From: Saccoglossus kowalevskii
Lineage: Eukaryota; Hemichordata; Enteropneusta; Harrimaniidae
Direction of reading: 5' to 3'
Assembly: GCF_000003605.2 (NCBI RefSeq)
Contig: NW_003156236.1
Span: forward strand, 455,986 to 519,985
DNA: 64,000 bases
Shown piece by piece: positions 49,201 through 62,349 of the stretch. A program made the position numbers and the translations under genes. Each line of letters opens with the position of its first letter. Position 1 is the first letter of the stretch. The notes under the pieces are model-generated. The model searched no databases and had not been told where the DNA came from. It saw only the letters and a program-made list of their open reading frames with translations.

Positions 49201-51144
49201 TGCTAAAATTAAAATGCTGTGAAATTTAACTGTACATATATACATTACACGTCTGTCTGTGCATATTACATGATAATAACATAAATCCGATATTTTGAAG
49301 ATGATACTCGTTTTACTGTTACTGGCATATTGCGGAAACTGTTTCCTTATATTTCTTGATGGTTCGTAATTATAGGATATCCAATCAGCACATAGCATGT
49401 TTTACTAGATTAGAGTAAATAATAATATTGCAAATAGTCAGATTATTTTCTCGTGTCACCCTAGTAACAGAGCGATGATAATCACTCGCATGTCCTTTCC
49501 CCAGTGACATGTATACTAAGCCCCACGTACATACAACTCTACGTGTAGATGTGTAGATTAATGGGATAAAAACAAATCAAACTCAATTATTAGACTTATC
49601 TTAATATCAAAATGAATCCTTCCCCAATTATGAGTTGATATCTTAGGATAATCTCAAATGCAATGTGTGCCCGATACATGTATTTATGGCTAAATGGGTT
49701 TGATCGTATGTATAAATAATATTACCCGTTTTTGGAATAATCGTAAACGATGGGAGCTATAGAAAGCACACACATGCAAAAGACGACAATCCGACATTCG
49801 TGACTGTCAATTAGCATAATTAGCATACACAGATCTGAAGACGATAATGACAGCGCATTGACAGAGAACTATGACTAATTTATAAACCTTTAATGCCCTG
49901 ACAACGATTCGCAAGTCGCATGTTTAAATAATTTTGATGTGAGTCTAGTGCGTGAGAGTACAGCGCAAATATACAGAAGACGTACGTTTAACAGTTTTAA
50001 CTAAGGTGACATGGCTACAACATATAGATTAGCATAAATAATTTAATATTTAGTGTGGACTAGACATGAATAGAATTTAGAGAATATTTTAAGACATATT
50101 GTTATCAATTCATAACAAAATATATAACAACTATCATTTTTATAGCAGATGCAATGAAATAGGTCTTTAAAATTCAGCTAAAAGATGTATTCTTTTTTTA
50201 AAAAAACATGCTTGGTAATAAAACTCTGTTTTTGTGTTACGGTAACACGGTGATGCAGGATTCCGAATTAAGATCCTTTCAGCCAAGCGGTTTGTTGTGG
50301 TAACCGAATACCCCCATCACGACAGGAGCGATGCATGTGGGTGGACGCGTTTCAAGTTTACCAAATTATTAACTAACTAATTACATAATGTCGATTTCAA
50401 ACTCATTGAGTACTATAATTAACAGCTTAAAATAAACAACATACAATTGAATCTTGAGAAAAATACGTCGGATTTAAAGATTATTTGAAAAAAAATATCG
50501 ATGATGGAATTAAACAAGGAATGTAGAAGGTGGGCGTTTTGTTTAATAGCATAAAAATGTCATCACGGTTGAACGGACACCAAACCTGTTAACTACTCAC
50601 CACGCATCACACAGCGATACTTCGTACGTGCCAATCTCAGCATTCTATTGAAATGTGAAACGATCTGTGCGACATTCGAAAAACGAATTCACACATCTTC
50701 AATCGCAGACAATTTCTATTAAACAAAAGTGCAATCAAGGCGGATTGTGCGAAAAATACAGATTAACCCAATTGAGACTTTTCGTCAGTAGGGGTGGATA
50801 CGGCATCCAAAGAAGGTCGCAGCTATGCGTTTTGAAAAGTTACACTTTTTTATTTTTATTTTTGTGTACTACCATTTTTATTGGCATTTTATTTTTTTTT
50901 CAACTAAAATCGATATCAAATGTAATTTTACATCACTTTTAAAATACATTTACAATCTTACTTTTACTTTTGAAAATGGGTTTACATTTGAAAATTTACT
51001 TTCATTTTGACGAGAACATGCACGCACTCGCCAACATATATATTTTGTGATGCTGATTCCATTCTGCCAACATTTCTCGTTCAGATGATGTTTTCCATTC
51101 TACGCCTCTTGCCAAGAAATACGAACAGCCGCTCCACTGGGTTT
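49201..51144. other. Intergenic DNA
   Basis: No gene recognised. Confidence 0.45.
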
Positions 51145-51215
51145 TATGGGAGGTATACAACGCGTGTAAAATACATTTTTGTACACACAAATTCGAACGC
51201 GCGCTGCGTGTCGAT
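51145..51215 (+). repeat. Interspersed repeat B, partial copy
   Basis: Contains GGTATACAACGCGTGTAAAA, then TACATTTTTGTACACACAAA, then TTCGAACGCGCGCTGCG, matching the core and right part of the 48.3-kb element without its terminal repeat. Confidence 0.6.
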
Positions 51216-52231
51216 TATCACTCATTAATACAGTGATTGAGATGGATGTGCCGTGCGTATTAAAGAAAACGCTGTGATGTGCACGGCGGGATAGGCGGGC
51301 ATGAATAACATGATTAAAACAAATGAAGCCGGAAACTCGTGCATCGTTCTGACGCACACACGCACGTCACTTCTCAAATGGTTCGCCGTGATCATAACGG
51401 ATCTGACTGGAATTATTAATCACCTCAATATGCCGAATTAATAACTAATACACGGTGCTGTTTTCCTCGTATCGTAGCTAATAGCGAAACTAATGAGTCA
51501 CGTGACCCACCCACCAGCTAATTTGCATAACGGTAAAGTACAGAGCGGTATTATTTACTTGTTATCAAGATAAAACTTAATCGAGGTTTATTCTTGGCAC
51601 TGGGCAATCTAATCATGATTAAAGGCAAGTACTAATACAGCTTAAAACGGGTTCTCCAATCGTTCGATCAATTGGATAACCCCGAAGGAATTCCAACTAT
51701 TTTTATCCCTTGAAAAAGAACCAGTTTTATACTGGATTGTATGACAGTGAAGTGACCTTTTAGGCAGAGCAGTAAAAAACAATCTGACAAATTAACAGCC
51801 GCTTGTTCGACCTGATTGCCTTGTCTACGTCACTGTTCTACGTCATCCCGCTGACACTTGCTCCGACTAGTTTTATTTAATGGGCGATTTCACGGAAGTA
51901 AATTGCAAAATTGGTCATGCGCACGACGACATCACAGGCGAGAATACTGCATTGCTTCGTGAGATGGTGGAGCGGAATGAATAAATAAATGAACGAACAT
52001 TGCTTGGTAGCCATGGAAACATTAGCGTGTCTGTACGCTAAATAATGCACGCGAGATGTTATATCTGCTGACATACATCAAGGCGGTAATTACTGTGAAT
52101 ACAATTTTATTTTGAATTATTTTGTCACCCATTATGAGAATAGTACCGTCTATAATTTCCACCGGCATTGTTTCGTTAACTTGGGGAATCCTGGTGTTAA
52201 ACAAAATGTCGACATTAAAGACTTCGTAAAA
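51216..52231. other. Intergenic DNA
   Basis: No gene recognised. An X-box-type palindrome GTAGCCATGGAAAC at 52007-52020. Confidence 0.45.
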
Positions 52232-52258
52232 CACAGTCCCTCTATCAGAGGGACTGTG
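52232..52258. repeat. Perfect 12-bp hairpin
   Basis: CACAGTCCCTCT, loop ATC, AGAGGGACTGTG. It is not the histone 3' stem-loop and not followed by a T tract. Too short a stem for a microRNA precursor; most likely part of a foldback repeat. Confidence 0.9.
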
Positions 52259-55020
52259 GTACAAACGTACATTTCTCGCTTTAAGTGACCTATTTATGTT
52301 TGAACTCAAGAATAATAATTAGGACGTACTTCTCATGTTTGTACAACTCCTAAACGTTTTTCTTCCGTCACTCATTGAATTCTACGGATATAAATGTTGT
52401 AACGCTATAATCAAACATTTGTATTTCTCGTCAACGAAACTTTGAGGGAACAACCCGGTTTGACGTCAAACGAAATTCGCCATAACAACGTCTCGTTATA
52501 AGACATAATGGCCCTTTTTCGGCAGTTTACCGGTTATAATAACCCATTTTATAGAAAACCCCCTATCTGAGTGCTATAAGTGTCAACCCGTATAAATACA
52601 CTTTTCAGTAGAAATGAGTTCGCCGTAACATAGAAATAAACTATTACGTCATTTCAAATTAACATGCTTTGACAAACATCTGCTTAATAGGTTTGGGCTG
52701 TGCGTGCGTTACGAAACAAAACAAAACAGGAGTACATATCTAATCGCAGTTTTGAGACTACTGGCTTATATAAATCACACTTAACCCCTGATTAAGCGTA
52801 CCAACAAAACTGCCATCTTGTCGTCGCTTTGTGCCTCATTTTACCGCTACCTATTTTAACATAAAGGTGTTAACGAGAGTACAATAGAACCGAGAACCAA
52901 TAAGAGTAGATTCGAACTGACGCTTACAAACTTTTAATCAGTCGACGAGTACATAAAAGACTTGGCGGTTTACAAAATTCCGATGATGTCTATTACAAAT
53001 ATGTTACGTTCTTTTAGTACTTGTTTCGTGCTCCATATATTCTAGTATTAGTAACCGTGATCTAATGGAATGATTGATTCGCGATAGGATTGAAATAACC
53101 AATGAGTGATTAAAGAACCACACCATTTAAAATTAGTTGACAGGGCTATATTTAGAAGAAAATGGGGAAACATTTCCACTGACGTCATCGGAAAACTGTT
53201 TCATTCTAGATGAATCCAATGGAAACCGGTGGGATTTTTGAATAGACGCTTTTGTTCGTGCGATAGATACCACGCGAATGAATGCGTCCGTGTATGATAA
53301 TGCTCAATTCATTGATTTAATTTGGAGAAATTGATCAAAACTGATATCCGTTCTTTGTCATAGATGCGACGGTCGGTAAATCCGTATTTTGCTTTCAATT
53401 CATTTCCCAGCTGTCGGCAATTTTGTTGTGTACAGCATAATAATAAAGCACACAATAGTACTCATGTAAATTGCTGAAATTCACACCGTAATAAACAAGT
53501 CTGATTTAATGTCAAAGGATGTCGCTAAAATTGTTCAAACTGACGAACATAGAAGATCTATTAGATTTCCCGTCGCCCTGTTACGGACATACTGACGTAC
53601 GGACACAACAGACGCGATATGCCATTCAGAGGAGTAGATATGAACAACTGTTGATAATTATATTTACAATTCCGATATGTTTAAATTCGGAGTAAGCAAC
53701 CCTGTCGTGATTTCAATGTTCCGTCCTGCAAGCTGAGTGTGTATAAAAAAAGGGACATATTATAGAATAAAATCTGGTTACCGAATTAAAGTTGTTAAAA
53801 CTATCAGAATTTTAAGAAAAGTTCGGTTCATTAATTGTCAAAACGTTCCCACGATTTTTAAGATCCCACAACACGTTTCTGTTAATTTGTTTACCAACGA
53901 ATTATTGATTGTTGCTGATTAAATGGATCAGTCGAAAGTAAAATTTAGTGAACTTACCTTTTTCTTAATTTTACATTCAACTCATAAAAAATCGGTGAAA
54001 ATAAACTTTATAAAAAAAAAAACAATCAAAAAGTCATTTCAGTAAAAAGTAATTCCAGTTGAAATAAATAGATTTTACTGTGATAATCATACTCGCATTA
54101 TCTATATTAAAATATATATTAGAACGTAAGGCAACGCGTACTAGAAGATGCACACGTTCCAAACAGAGTAGTGTCACGCGCACTATAATAAAACAATTCA
54201 AATTCATTTACATGTAATAGATGAGTATTACAAAAAATATTGTCGCCATAGTAACTTCTTCCATGTTTGTTTTCGTACCTTCAGTACTAATGGTTGATGG
54301 TCGAATTCCGATATTAATAGTGCACGCCTGTTGAGGTGAATTGCGTTTCAGGTATACATTGTGACACCTGCCTTGGTTTGAAAACTGAAATTATGACGTG
54401 GTGTCCGTGATGTATTCAAAAGAACCTGAACACGCTTCCCAGAATCGGTTTATTAAAAAAATTCTATTACTTTATTAAGGTAACTATTCTAGTGACGTAC
54501 AGCATTTTTCAGACAGCACGTTTTACTACTTCTCAAAATCGTATTTTCAATTCTATATATTTGAAAGCTTCACGTTTATCTGAGTTTTGATTACGTCATA
54601 TGCATCCTCATGTCTATCATGACGACAAACGTTTGTACGCCGGAGTGTGGAACGTAGAGGGCGTTGAAGGGAAACCTTAGAAACACAAATGAACGAACTA
54701 TTAATAGCGCACAATTTATTGATTGACCGAAATCCGTTTATAATGGTTATTATTGAACGGCAGTTATTTAAAAGTCAAAGGGAAATCGGTTGAGAATACG
54801 AAATAGTTATACCTATCACTAGCAAAAACAAAGTACGGCAAGTGAACCAATAACCCCCGGCCCACCCCAGCTTGGATTATCATATTTATTCCAGAATATT
54901 CGTATTTCAATTAGGTCGACGTCTAAATATCACAAAGTTGGCAAATCTCCAATTGACATTATAACATTGGCATTGAGATCGAGCTTGCCTCCCACGCCAT
55001 ATCATTAACTGATGAAAGTA
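52259..55020. other. Intergenic DNA
   Basis: No gene recognised. TGACGTCA at 52461-52468 and 53180-53187; X-box-type GTCGCCATAGTAAC at 54242-54255. Confidence 0.5.
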
Positions 55021-55085
55021 CCACTGTCGTCTCGAATGTACTCGTATTTTACACGCGATGTATACGTCCCGTGGGGCGACGCAAC
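55021..55085 (-). repeat. Interspersed repeat B, strongly diverged copy
   Basis: On the - strand GACGTATACATCGCGTGTAA then AATACGAGTACATTCGAG resembles the B core (GACGTACACAACGCGTGTAA). Confidence 0.4.
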
Positions 55086-55239
55086 GCTTTAAAAACGGCA
55101 ATATGGAGTATTTTGTTTTGTTTGGTATTAAATAGTGATATACACACTTGCCCTAAACTAAAAAAAAAATCGTTCTTCGGTACATTAAATAGTATTCACT
55201 TGATGCTAAGACTTACATACTTATTTGCATGCATTTTGA

Positions 55240-55323
55240 ATTAATAGTACGTACCATAAATGCAAAGCGCATATACATTGTATTAATAGTACGTACCGAT
55301 AATGCAAGACGCATGTACCTTAC
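55240..55323. repeat. Two 42-bp tandem units
   Basis: ATTAATAGTACGTACCATAA and the following bases (from 55240) recur from 55282 as ATTAATAGTACGTACCGATA, with several changes. Confidence 0.65.
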
Positions 55324-55823
55324 TATTATTTCATTCTGCCATCTACCTGTATTAAATTTCTATAGCAGTACAGATTTGACTTATTAAATATCTTCAACAC
55401 TAGTTGCCATGGCAAAGATTATCGGTGTTTTTTATTTATTTGGTATAAATGAACTTGAATTTGCCTCAACACTACTCTCTAAAACAATACTTGTAGTGAT
55501 AAATTTCACCAGAATTTCACGCTTGAGTGGTTTTCAGCAGTCCGTGACACGGAAATAAAAAACAATCGATTAATTGACGATGTTTATGGTTTATTAAAAG
55601 GTCAGATTCATGTTAATACACGATCAATCAATCTCACCAAATAAGGTATCATGTACTTTAAGTAAATAGTAGGATTTTTGCATCGTACCCGCATATCATG
55701 TCAAATATTGAGCAACATAACTGACATGTTTTCTTCAATTTCTCATAACGAATACTAACGTCTGCTGGCTACCCGTGAAGAATAAACAATACATTTCGAA
55801 AATTCCCGAGTAGGCAGCATTGA

Positions 55824-56005
55824 TGACGTATTGTGGCGTCATTCAATGACGTCACATATTCCTGCATTAAATTTCCTCGGCAGCCGCACGCCTCTTGTGA
55901 TGACGTCACATCACGACAGTGCAAAGACACGCAAGGCAGAAACATGAGCACCACGCAGTTCAGGAAATGATGCGAGTACTTGTAGCACAAAGTCGTGTGA
56001 CGTCA
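55824..56005. promoter_or_regulatory. Dense CRE cluster
   Basis: Three perfect TGACGTCA octamers (55847-55854, 55901-55908, 55998-56005) plus TGACGTA (55824) and GGCGTCA (55835) lie within 182 bases. The last is embedded in TGTGACGTCACA. No gene start was recognised next to it, so an enhancer or an unrecognised promoter are both possible. Confidence 0.4.
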
Positions 56006-57034
56006 CAGAATATTTTTTCATTTCGGAGCGCAGTGTTCAAAGTCAGGTGTGGGCGTTGATTTGCATTTTAGTCTTCAATTTCAACCAATCTTTCTCCTTA
56101 TAATGAAGTCAATTACTGATATAAATTCTTCAAATTCGAAATTAAACTTTGAAGACAATACTGTAATTCTTTAAACAAGTGGTGTTTTCAGTTTACTCTC
56201 ATACATCATCGGCACGCATCCAACCTACTTTCAGCTACGTTACGCAGTTTGTAATTTTAGCAGTAACTTGAACACACACTTACGTAGGCCTGCTTAGGGC
56301 TCAGGGCTATGCAGTATTCCTTGAGAATCTTCTATGAACAAAGAACAGGAAACCACACTCCTCCGCACTCTTTTATTTGCTCGAGAAACAAAACGTTTTC
56401 CCAATAAAATAGTGTTGATAGTTGCGCATCCATGGACTTAATTGATTGTACAATGTATTAGTCGTTTAGAGAAAATTTAAAGACACGTGATGGTGTATTG
56501 TCGAGTTAAAAAAAAATAAATAAAACGAGCTCAAGTAATCCGATCTTCAGCCGAGGGGTGTGTCGGGCATATCACTGTATATACATCTTACCTCTACGTA
56601 ATGACACAAAGATTGTACTTCATGTATATTACACTGTACAATGATGTATTCAATAACACCATTTAATTCTTGTCTTCGATCATATTATCTGACCGGTTCA
56701 TATGTTCACTTCTGACAATGGAATTACTCGATAATTAATAAATCATTTAATCGTTTATTAGCCGCTGATCTTGGTAGTGCCACTGACTCGCGATGTGGCT
56801 ATTTGCTTGGAAGATAGCGGATTTACTTATATAATGTGCGCCACCAACGACGATGTTTATGAGGTCGGTATTCAATAGACGAAAGAAGGTATTCAACTAA
56901 TTCGCAAAAAAATTATTATCAGCATAACGTATGTCATCTTATAGTTATTATTGTAATCACTTATATAATTGTATAAATACCTGTTTGGATCTATAATATA
57001 CTTAATTGTTCCATGTGGAAGTGGTTTTGCAGAC
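56006..57034. other. Intergenic DNA
   Basis: No gene recognised. Confidence 0.45.
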
Positions 57035-57165
57035 AGGGGCGGTGGCACGAAATTGTGTATTGGAGGGGGGGGGGGTCTGCTACCCATCCACAGACCCCCT
57101 TACTAGGGGGTCCGGGGGTTGCTCCTCTGGCAAAAATTGAAATCTAAAACTTTTGAAACGCTAGG
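57035..57165. repeat. G-rich interspersed repeat fragment
   Basis: Contains GGGGCGGTGGCACGAAATTG, a G12 run, ACAGACCCCCTTACTAGGGG, then TCCGGGGGTTGCTCC. The AGGGGGTCCGGGGG..CTCC pattern is a repeat tail seen in many marine invertebrate genomes, by memory; the family is not assigned. Confidence 0.4.
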
Positions 57166-57249
57166 GGCAAGACAGACTGACAGACCAGTCTCGAAGCTCA
57201 GAACATCATCATCCGACACTATATTTGGCATTATACATTATATGGCCGG

Positions 57250-57340
57250 CGCGCCGCGTCCTGTTCGATATGGGACTCATAGTGACGTACACAACGCGTG
57301 TAAAATACATTGTTTGTTTACATGAAATTCGAACAGCATG
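57250..57340 (+). repeat. Interspersed repeat B, core copy
   Basis: GTCCTGTTCGATATGGGACT, then CATAGTGACGTACACAACGC, then GTGTAAAATACATTG is almost identical to the 48.3-kb core. The terminal AGGGCGG repeats are missing. Confidence 0.75.
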
Positions 57341-59067
57341 GCAATCGCAACCATTTTAATACATTATGTAAAACGACAATAAGAGTTCAGCCGTATGTAT
57401 GATCCTCCAACTCCAACGGTCACGTCGATTTGAAAACCAATAACTTATCTATAACGAATCGTAAAGTTTGTATGATCACATCTTACATTGCCTTTATTCT
57501 GCGATCATGATTACATGTACATTAATTCAAGACTTTTCTCGAAATATTCACATCTGTTTAAAAGTATAACCCAACACAAAGCTCAGCGGGCGGGTGAAAT
57601 TAAGTTTCATGGTGTTGTCTGCTCAGTATTTAGTACTGAGCCGGGTACGAACTACTGTTTATGCCGCTTTTAAACTGGGTCGACAGCATAAACTGCAATC
57701 GATATTTGACAAACATTTGACCAATCGGAACGCTCTGTGCAATGACGTCACTTTGATCATACTGTCATTAGGTATAGTATATCACATTCTCGCAGATAAA
57801 AAAACTTTACTAAGGAAACCCCGTTGCTATAGTCAAATCACTGCTCCTCGTATAGGGTTGAATGAACCATAATTCGGTCAAAATAACACTACAAATTCAT
57901 TTTTTACTGCAATTAACATTAGTTGAATATCTTGTTATTAAAAATACTGGCGCACTGCGTCATATCATAAGGGGATACTACACTCTAGTAAAAACGATAT
58001 AGATATGTTTCAGACAATCGAAATGACTCTAACACACAATAAACAAAAATCAAAATCTTTTACTTCTCAACGTCGTATTTTTGTTTTCAATTTCGCGAAC
58101 CATTGAATTGCGCCACACACGGTAGATTGGGAACATGTTTATTTTCTGTTTCATGAGGAGATCCGAATACACGTTAAATGCATGTACTCGAAACATTATT
58201 TAATAATCATTTAAGTGATTCAACATTTTATTGTTGTTGTGGCATTGAATAATCTTAACACGACAAAATTGAAACCGTGTCGCCACTGGCAACCTTTTTC
58301 AATTGGGACGAGAATCATTACCATATGCCTTAAGTTACCAAACAACATTGCTATCGGTGAAGCAATATGTACACTGAACGACATTGCAATGCGGTGTCCA
58401 CTCTTACCATCGGCCCGCTACATATCGTTATATCGTTTGCCAGTAAAAATGACACAGAGTCTCTAAACAAGTTATATGTTATGAATCCGGGTTCAGGGCA
58501 TTTGGCTGGTCGCAGGGGATGGGGCAGGTGCATTCTGAATTTCGCAGACAAAGGGGTATAGGCTTTTCGAAGTTCGCATGTCCGCAAAAAAAAAAAAAAC
58601 AAGAAAGGGGATACTTTTTATAGAACTGACAACTACTAATTGGTCGAACACGGGGACAAGACAACACAAAAGTGTTTTGACAGAGGAAGACCTTGTTGTT
58701 TTTGGAACTTTTACCTAAACCAATCACACCAAATGCACCGTGACATTCGAAAGAACGAGAAGACAGCGCACGTTTCTGATGTCTATCTTAAATAAGGGTG
58801 TTTTGATTTTTTCCGCGTTTTGTCGAAAAAGAGGAGGCACTTTTTTTTTATTTAAAAATCATTTTGATTTACGAATGACTCGCATTCCCTACCTTCACCA
58901 GACAGGTGCCCTGAGGCTTGTAAAACATGTTACTGCTAGTCCTGGCTGCGGGTAAATTATCGTGATTGAATTATTGAATCTGTGAAAGCAACGGTTATTC
59001 AGATTTGACGTTACATGTACTTATATTTGTTCAACCGCGGGAACTAAAAATTAGGTTTAAAAAGTTC
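57341..59067. other. Intergenic DNA
   Basis: No gene recognised; TGACGTCA at 57743-57750 and an A13 run near 58587. Confidence 0.45.
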
Positions 59068-59139
59068 ACGTGACAGAAATCAGCGTATAAAAATAAGTAG
59101 CCGGGCGTTTATTCCAGCGTGTCGTCACCACTAAAAATG
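59068..59139 (+). promoter_or_regulatory. Orphan E-box/TATA promoter candidate
   Basis: CACGTG (about 59068-59073) lies just upstream of TATAAAAATA (59086-59095). About 40 bases after the TATA box, AAAAATGGAAC gives a well-placed ATG (59137) opening a 17-codon frame. A weak donor (TCG/GTACAT) near 59180 could continue it. No exon partner was recognised. Confidence 0.25.
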
Positions 59140-62100
59140 GAACAAACAATGTTGTCGACTCTGAACTCAATATACATCATCGGTACATGAGGTTTAAGCA
59201 TGATATTAACTATACCCATTGTCTAGCTGACCTATTTGCCTGTCACGACGAGAGCGCGCCCTTGTTTACAGGTTACTCACGCCGTTTCGAGTATAAAGAG
59301 GTTAAGCTTCAGATGACCCACGATAACGGGGCACAAATACAGTTAGTGGGTCACTCAACCGTCACATCATGGCCATTATATTTTATTACGCTGTTTTCGA
59401 TAACTGTAAGCCAGGAACGAATATATCAATACACTGTAAAGAGTTCTTTTTAGATGTGAAATGTGATTTCAATTCTGATCGCAATAACATGATTTTAGGT
59501 ATTGTATGCGGATGTTCTGATAAGCCATCGGTAAATCAATGCATCTCGTGGTCAGTGATATCTTCTTCGCGGGAAACATGCGCGAGTATTCGATGTTGCC
59601 TGCTACTTCAACGTTCACGAATTCCAATTCACCCAGTTTGAAGTCAGCAATGTAAACCAATTTTAGTTACAACATCACCAACCGCTCCAAGTCACTCTAT
59701 TTAATCCGGGAGTTTACTACAGTGTGATTTATAACTTGCAGTTTATGTTTATGTAGTCCTTATCACATGCATGTTTTAATTATGTACCTGGAAATGCCTA
59801 AAAACACATGTTGGACCGGTTACCTTATCAGATATTGGCAAATGTATTTTTTTCTCATCGTCACTGGTTGTGTTAATAAGCAAATGTATCACGTGACATA
59901 GTTCGCCGGTTCATACTTGTATTCAAGGTTGTTTTTCTTGAAAATACAGGTTGTATGTTTCGTCGAAAAAATGACAACAGAATTGCATAGAAACATTATG
60001 ACATTAATACGTTAGGAGAACAACTTCTCCCGAAACATGAGTATTTTTTTTTAAACATCGCGACAGTAAAAGAACGTCGTGTCACATGCGGCGTTATGAG
60101 AACGTCGCGTCACATATACAAGTTCAAAAAGTTGACGGTCAAGTACGGTATCTTTCAAAACTTGTTATTGTCAACTACACGTGATTTTTTTACCGACGAT
60201 TTGCATTTGCATTTGATGGCGATAGCATAACATAAATTATGGTTATTCATTCAATTTACTAGGAGGGCAATTTGTGCTCAAAATAGCGCCGCACTAAGGC
60301 ATTTTATGTATCGCGATGTTGACATTTAGAGTTAGCTTTGAATTTAGCGTATATCGTTAAAATACAAAAAAAGAAGAAAAAAAGATACTCGTAAATTGAG
60401 AGAGGGTGAGAAGCAAAATGCATAGCTAATAGGCGCAATGTCAATACACTTATTAAGTAATATAATTGTCAACTTTCTAGAAATTGGGCCTGGTCTCAGT
60501 CGTTAATAAAGGAACCCTGGATTGGTCGCATCGCATCTCTCTGGCAGCGGACCAACAAACCACTGAAACACATCAAAACACTTGAATAGCACATCAATCA
60601 TCTAGTATGTCAACAACTTGAACTGACCGCAGACTGATAGTCGTACATAATAAAAAAAAGAAGGCGGGTCTCCTCGTCAATTCGGAAGTTACAATCAGCT
60701 GTTTCATTGACTAGTTTTACTCCCTCGTACAACAAAGTAGCATTGCGCAGACATAGATATGGCCAATTTGGTTTGCGCGTTGACATCGTTGTTCGGGGAA
60801 TGGTATTTGACGAGGTTAATAATGCTGCGGTCAGTAAGCGGCTGTTTTGTATTTACAGATTGCCGAACTTCTATATTACGTCATCAAACATAATCATTAC
60901 ATTGAATCCCATGCTAAACTACTTACATATTGTGGGAATTTATTTCAATTATTATTAAGTTCAACTATCCTTTGTTATATTAGGCCTGCTATATCAGCGA
61001 GAATGTCCAGGTACATTATTACATTTTAAATATTTGTATTCAATAAAAACTGAGATATGATGTATTATATTAATTTAAAGTTAATTTCTTGCGGTACGCT
61101 TTAAAGCTTTGGTCGATGGAGTGCGCCCTCAAACCTGACATTAATGGGGAAAATGGCACCGCTGTTTCCTTTTTCGACAGGTCTTGTATGATTGTGGACA
61201 GGTACTCGTCATCAGCACACAGCATCATGTATTTAGCATACATTTAGATTTCACCAACATAAAATACAATAACACAACAACAACAGCAGCAACAACAGCA
61301 ACAACAAAGCGGCTAATTTATACACATTTATTTTATTTTATTGTATTGTATTCTAAACTTTTGTTAAAATAATTACAGCATAGAACAACATCCCACGTAA
61401 AAGAAGTTAATATATCGTTCTTAAAACAGGCACACTCACCGCGGCACTGAAACTATGGAATGCAAATACATTTCACAGTGTCTGAGAGGTCACAACTGTG
61501 CTAAGTGGTAAAATCATGATTGAGATCTGACACGTTGATACGTGAAGGAACTTTACTAAAACAGAGTGTCACTTACATACCAGAAACAAATTTACAGAAA
61601 AAATAAGAGGACACTCTAACTTCGCAATTAAACTTTTAACAATCGAAATGGACGGACAGATTATTTAATTTTACGTTGGTGTGCCTATTTATACATCGAG
61701 TCCTCGAAAATGATGAATAATTATGACTATATTGATTATTATGGATTTATGTGGTCGCCTAAAAACCCGACTATTCATTAACCAAAAATACTGAATTTCG
61801 TATAACCTATGAACACTGGTGACGCTGAACTATGTACACGATTGTTTATGGCTAAAAGTGAAAAATAGAACCAGTTACAACCAGATATTCACTGCTTTAC
61901 ATAACTGTCAAGATAATAGGGTTGTTTTCAAGTACAGACATGATGCACAAAAAACGCTATTACAATAGCGCCCTCTGTGAGGCCTTAGTAATCCGTAGAG
62001 GGCGCAGTTCAAATGTTTTAAATGTAATGCTAATAGAACAGGAGCCTGTATTCGCCCGACACGATATAAAAATATACATTATAGATATACAAGTCTTATA

Positions 62101-62349
62101 AATGATTTAAACGCATAAATAAATACACCTGAGTTATCCCAATCCCCCACAGTATTCTTGGATTAATTACCCCAAATGTGACTACCACATCGAATCTATT
62201 CTTCGGACTCGGAATTCAAAATAAGTACTGTGAGACAATTTCGATTAAATAATTGCAACGGTTATAAACCCATTAAAAATCAAAAAAATGAATTCACGGT
62301 ATCAATTTTGAAAATAATAATAATAATGAAAAAAACATTGATAGTTAAT
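59140..62349. other. Intergenic DNA
   Basis: No gene recognised. A CAA/CAG microsatellite lies at about 61276-61308. Frames at 59187-59453 (+), 59469-59660 (-) and 60707-60958 (+) were examined without finding a motif. Confidence 0.45.

Noticed and set aside
52022-52309. 95-codon - strand frame with protein-like look
   Set aside because: Contains the perfect hairpin, has no motif or splice context, and many frames of this length occur by chance here.
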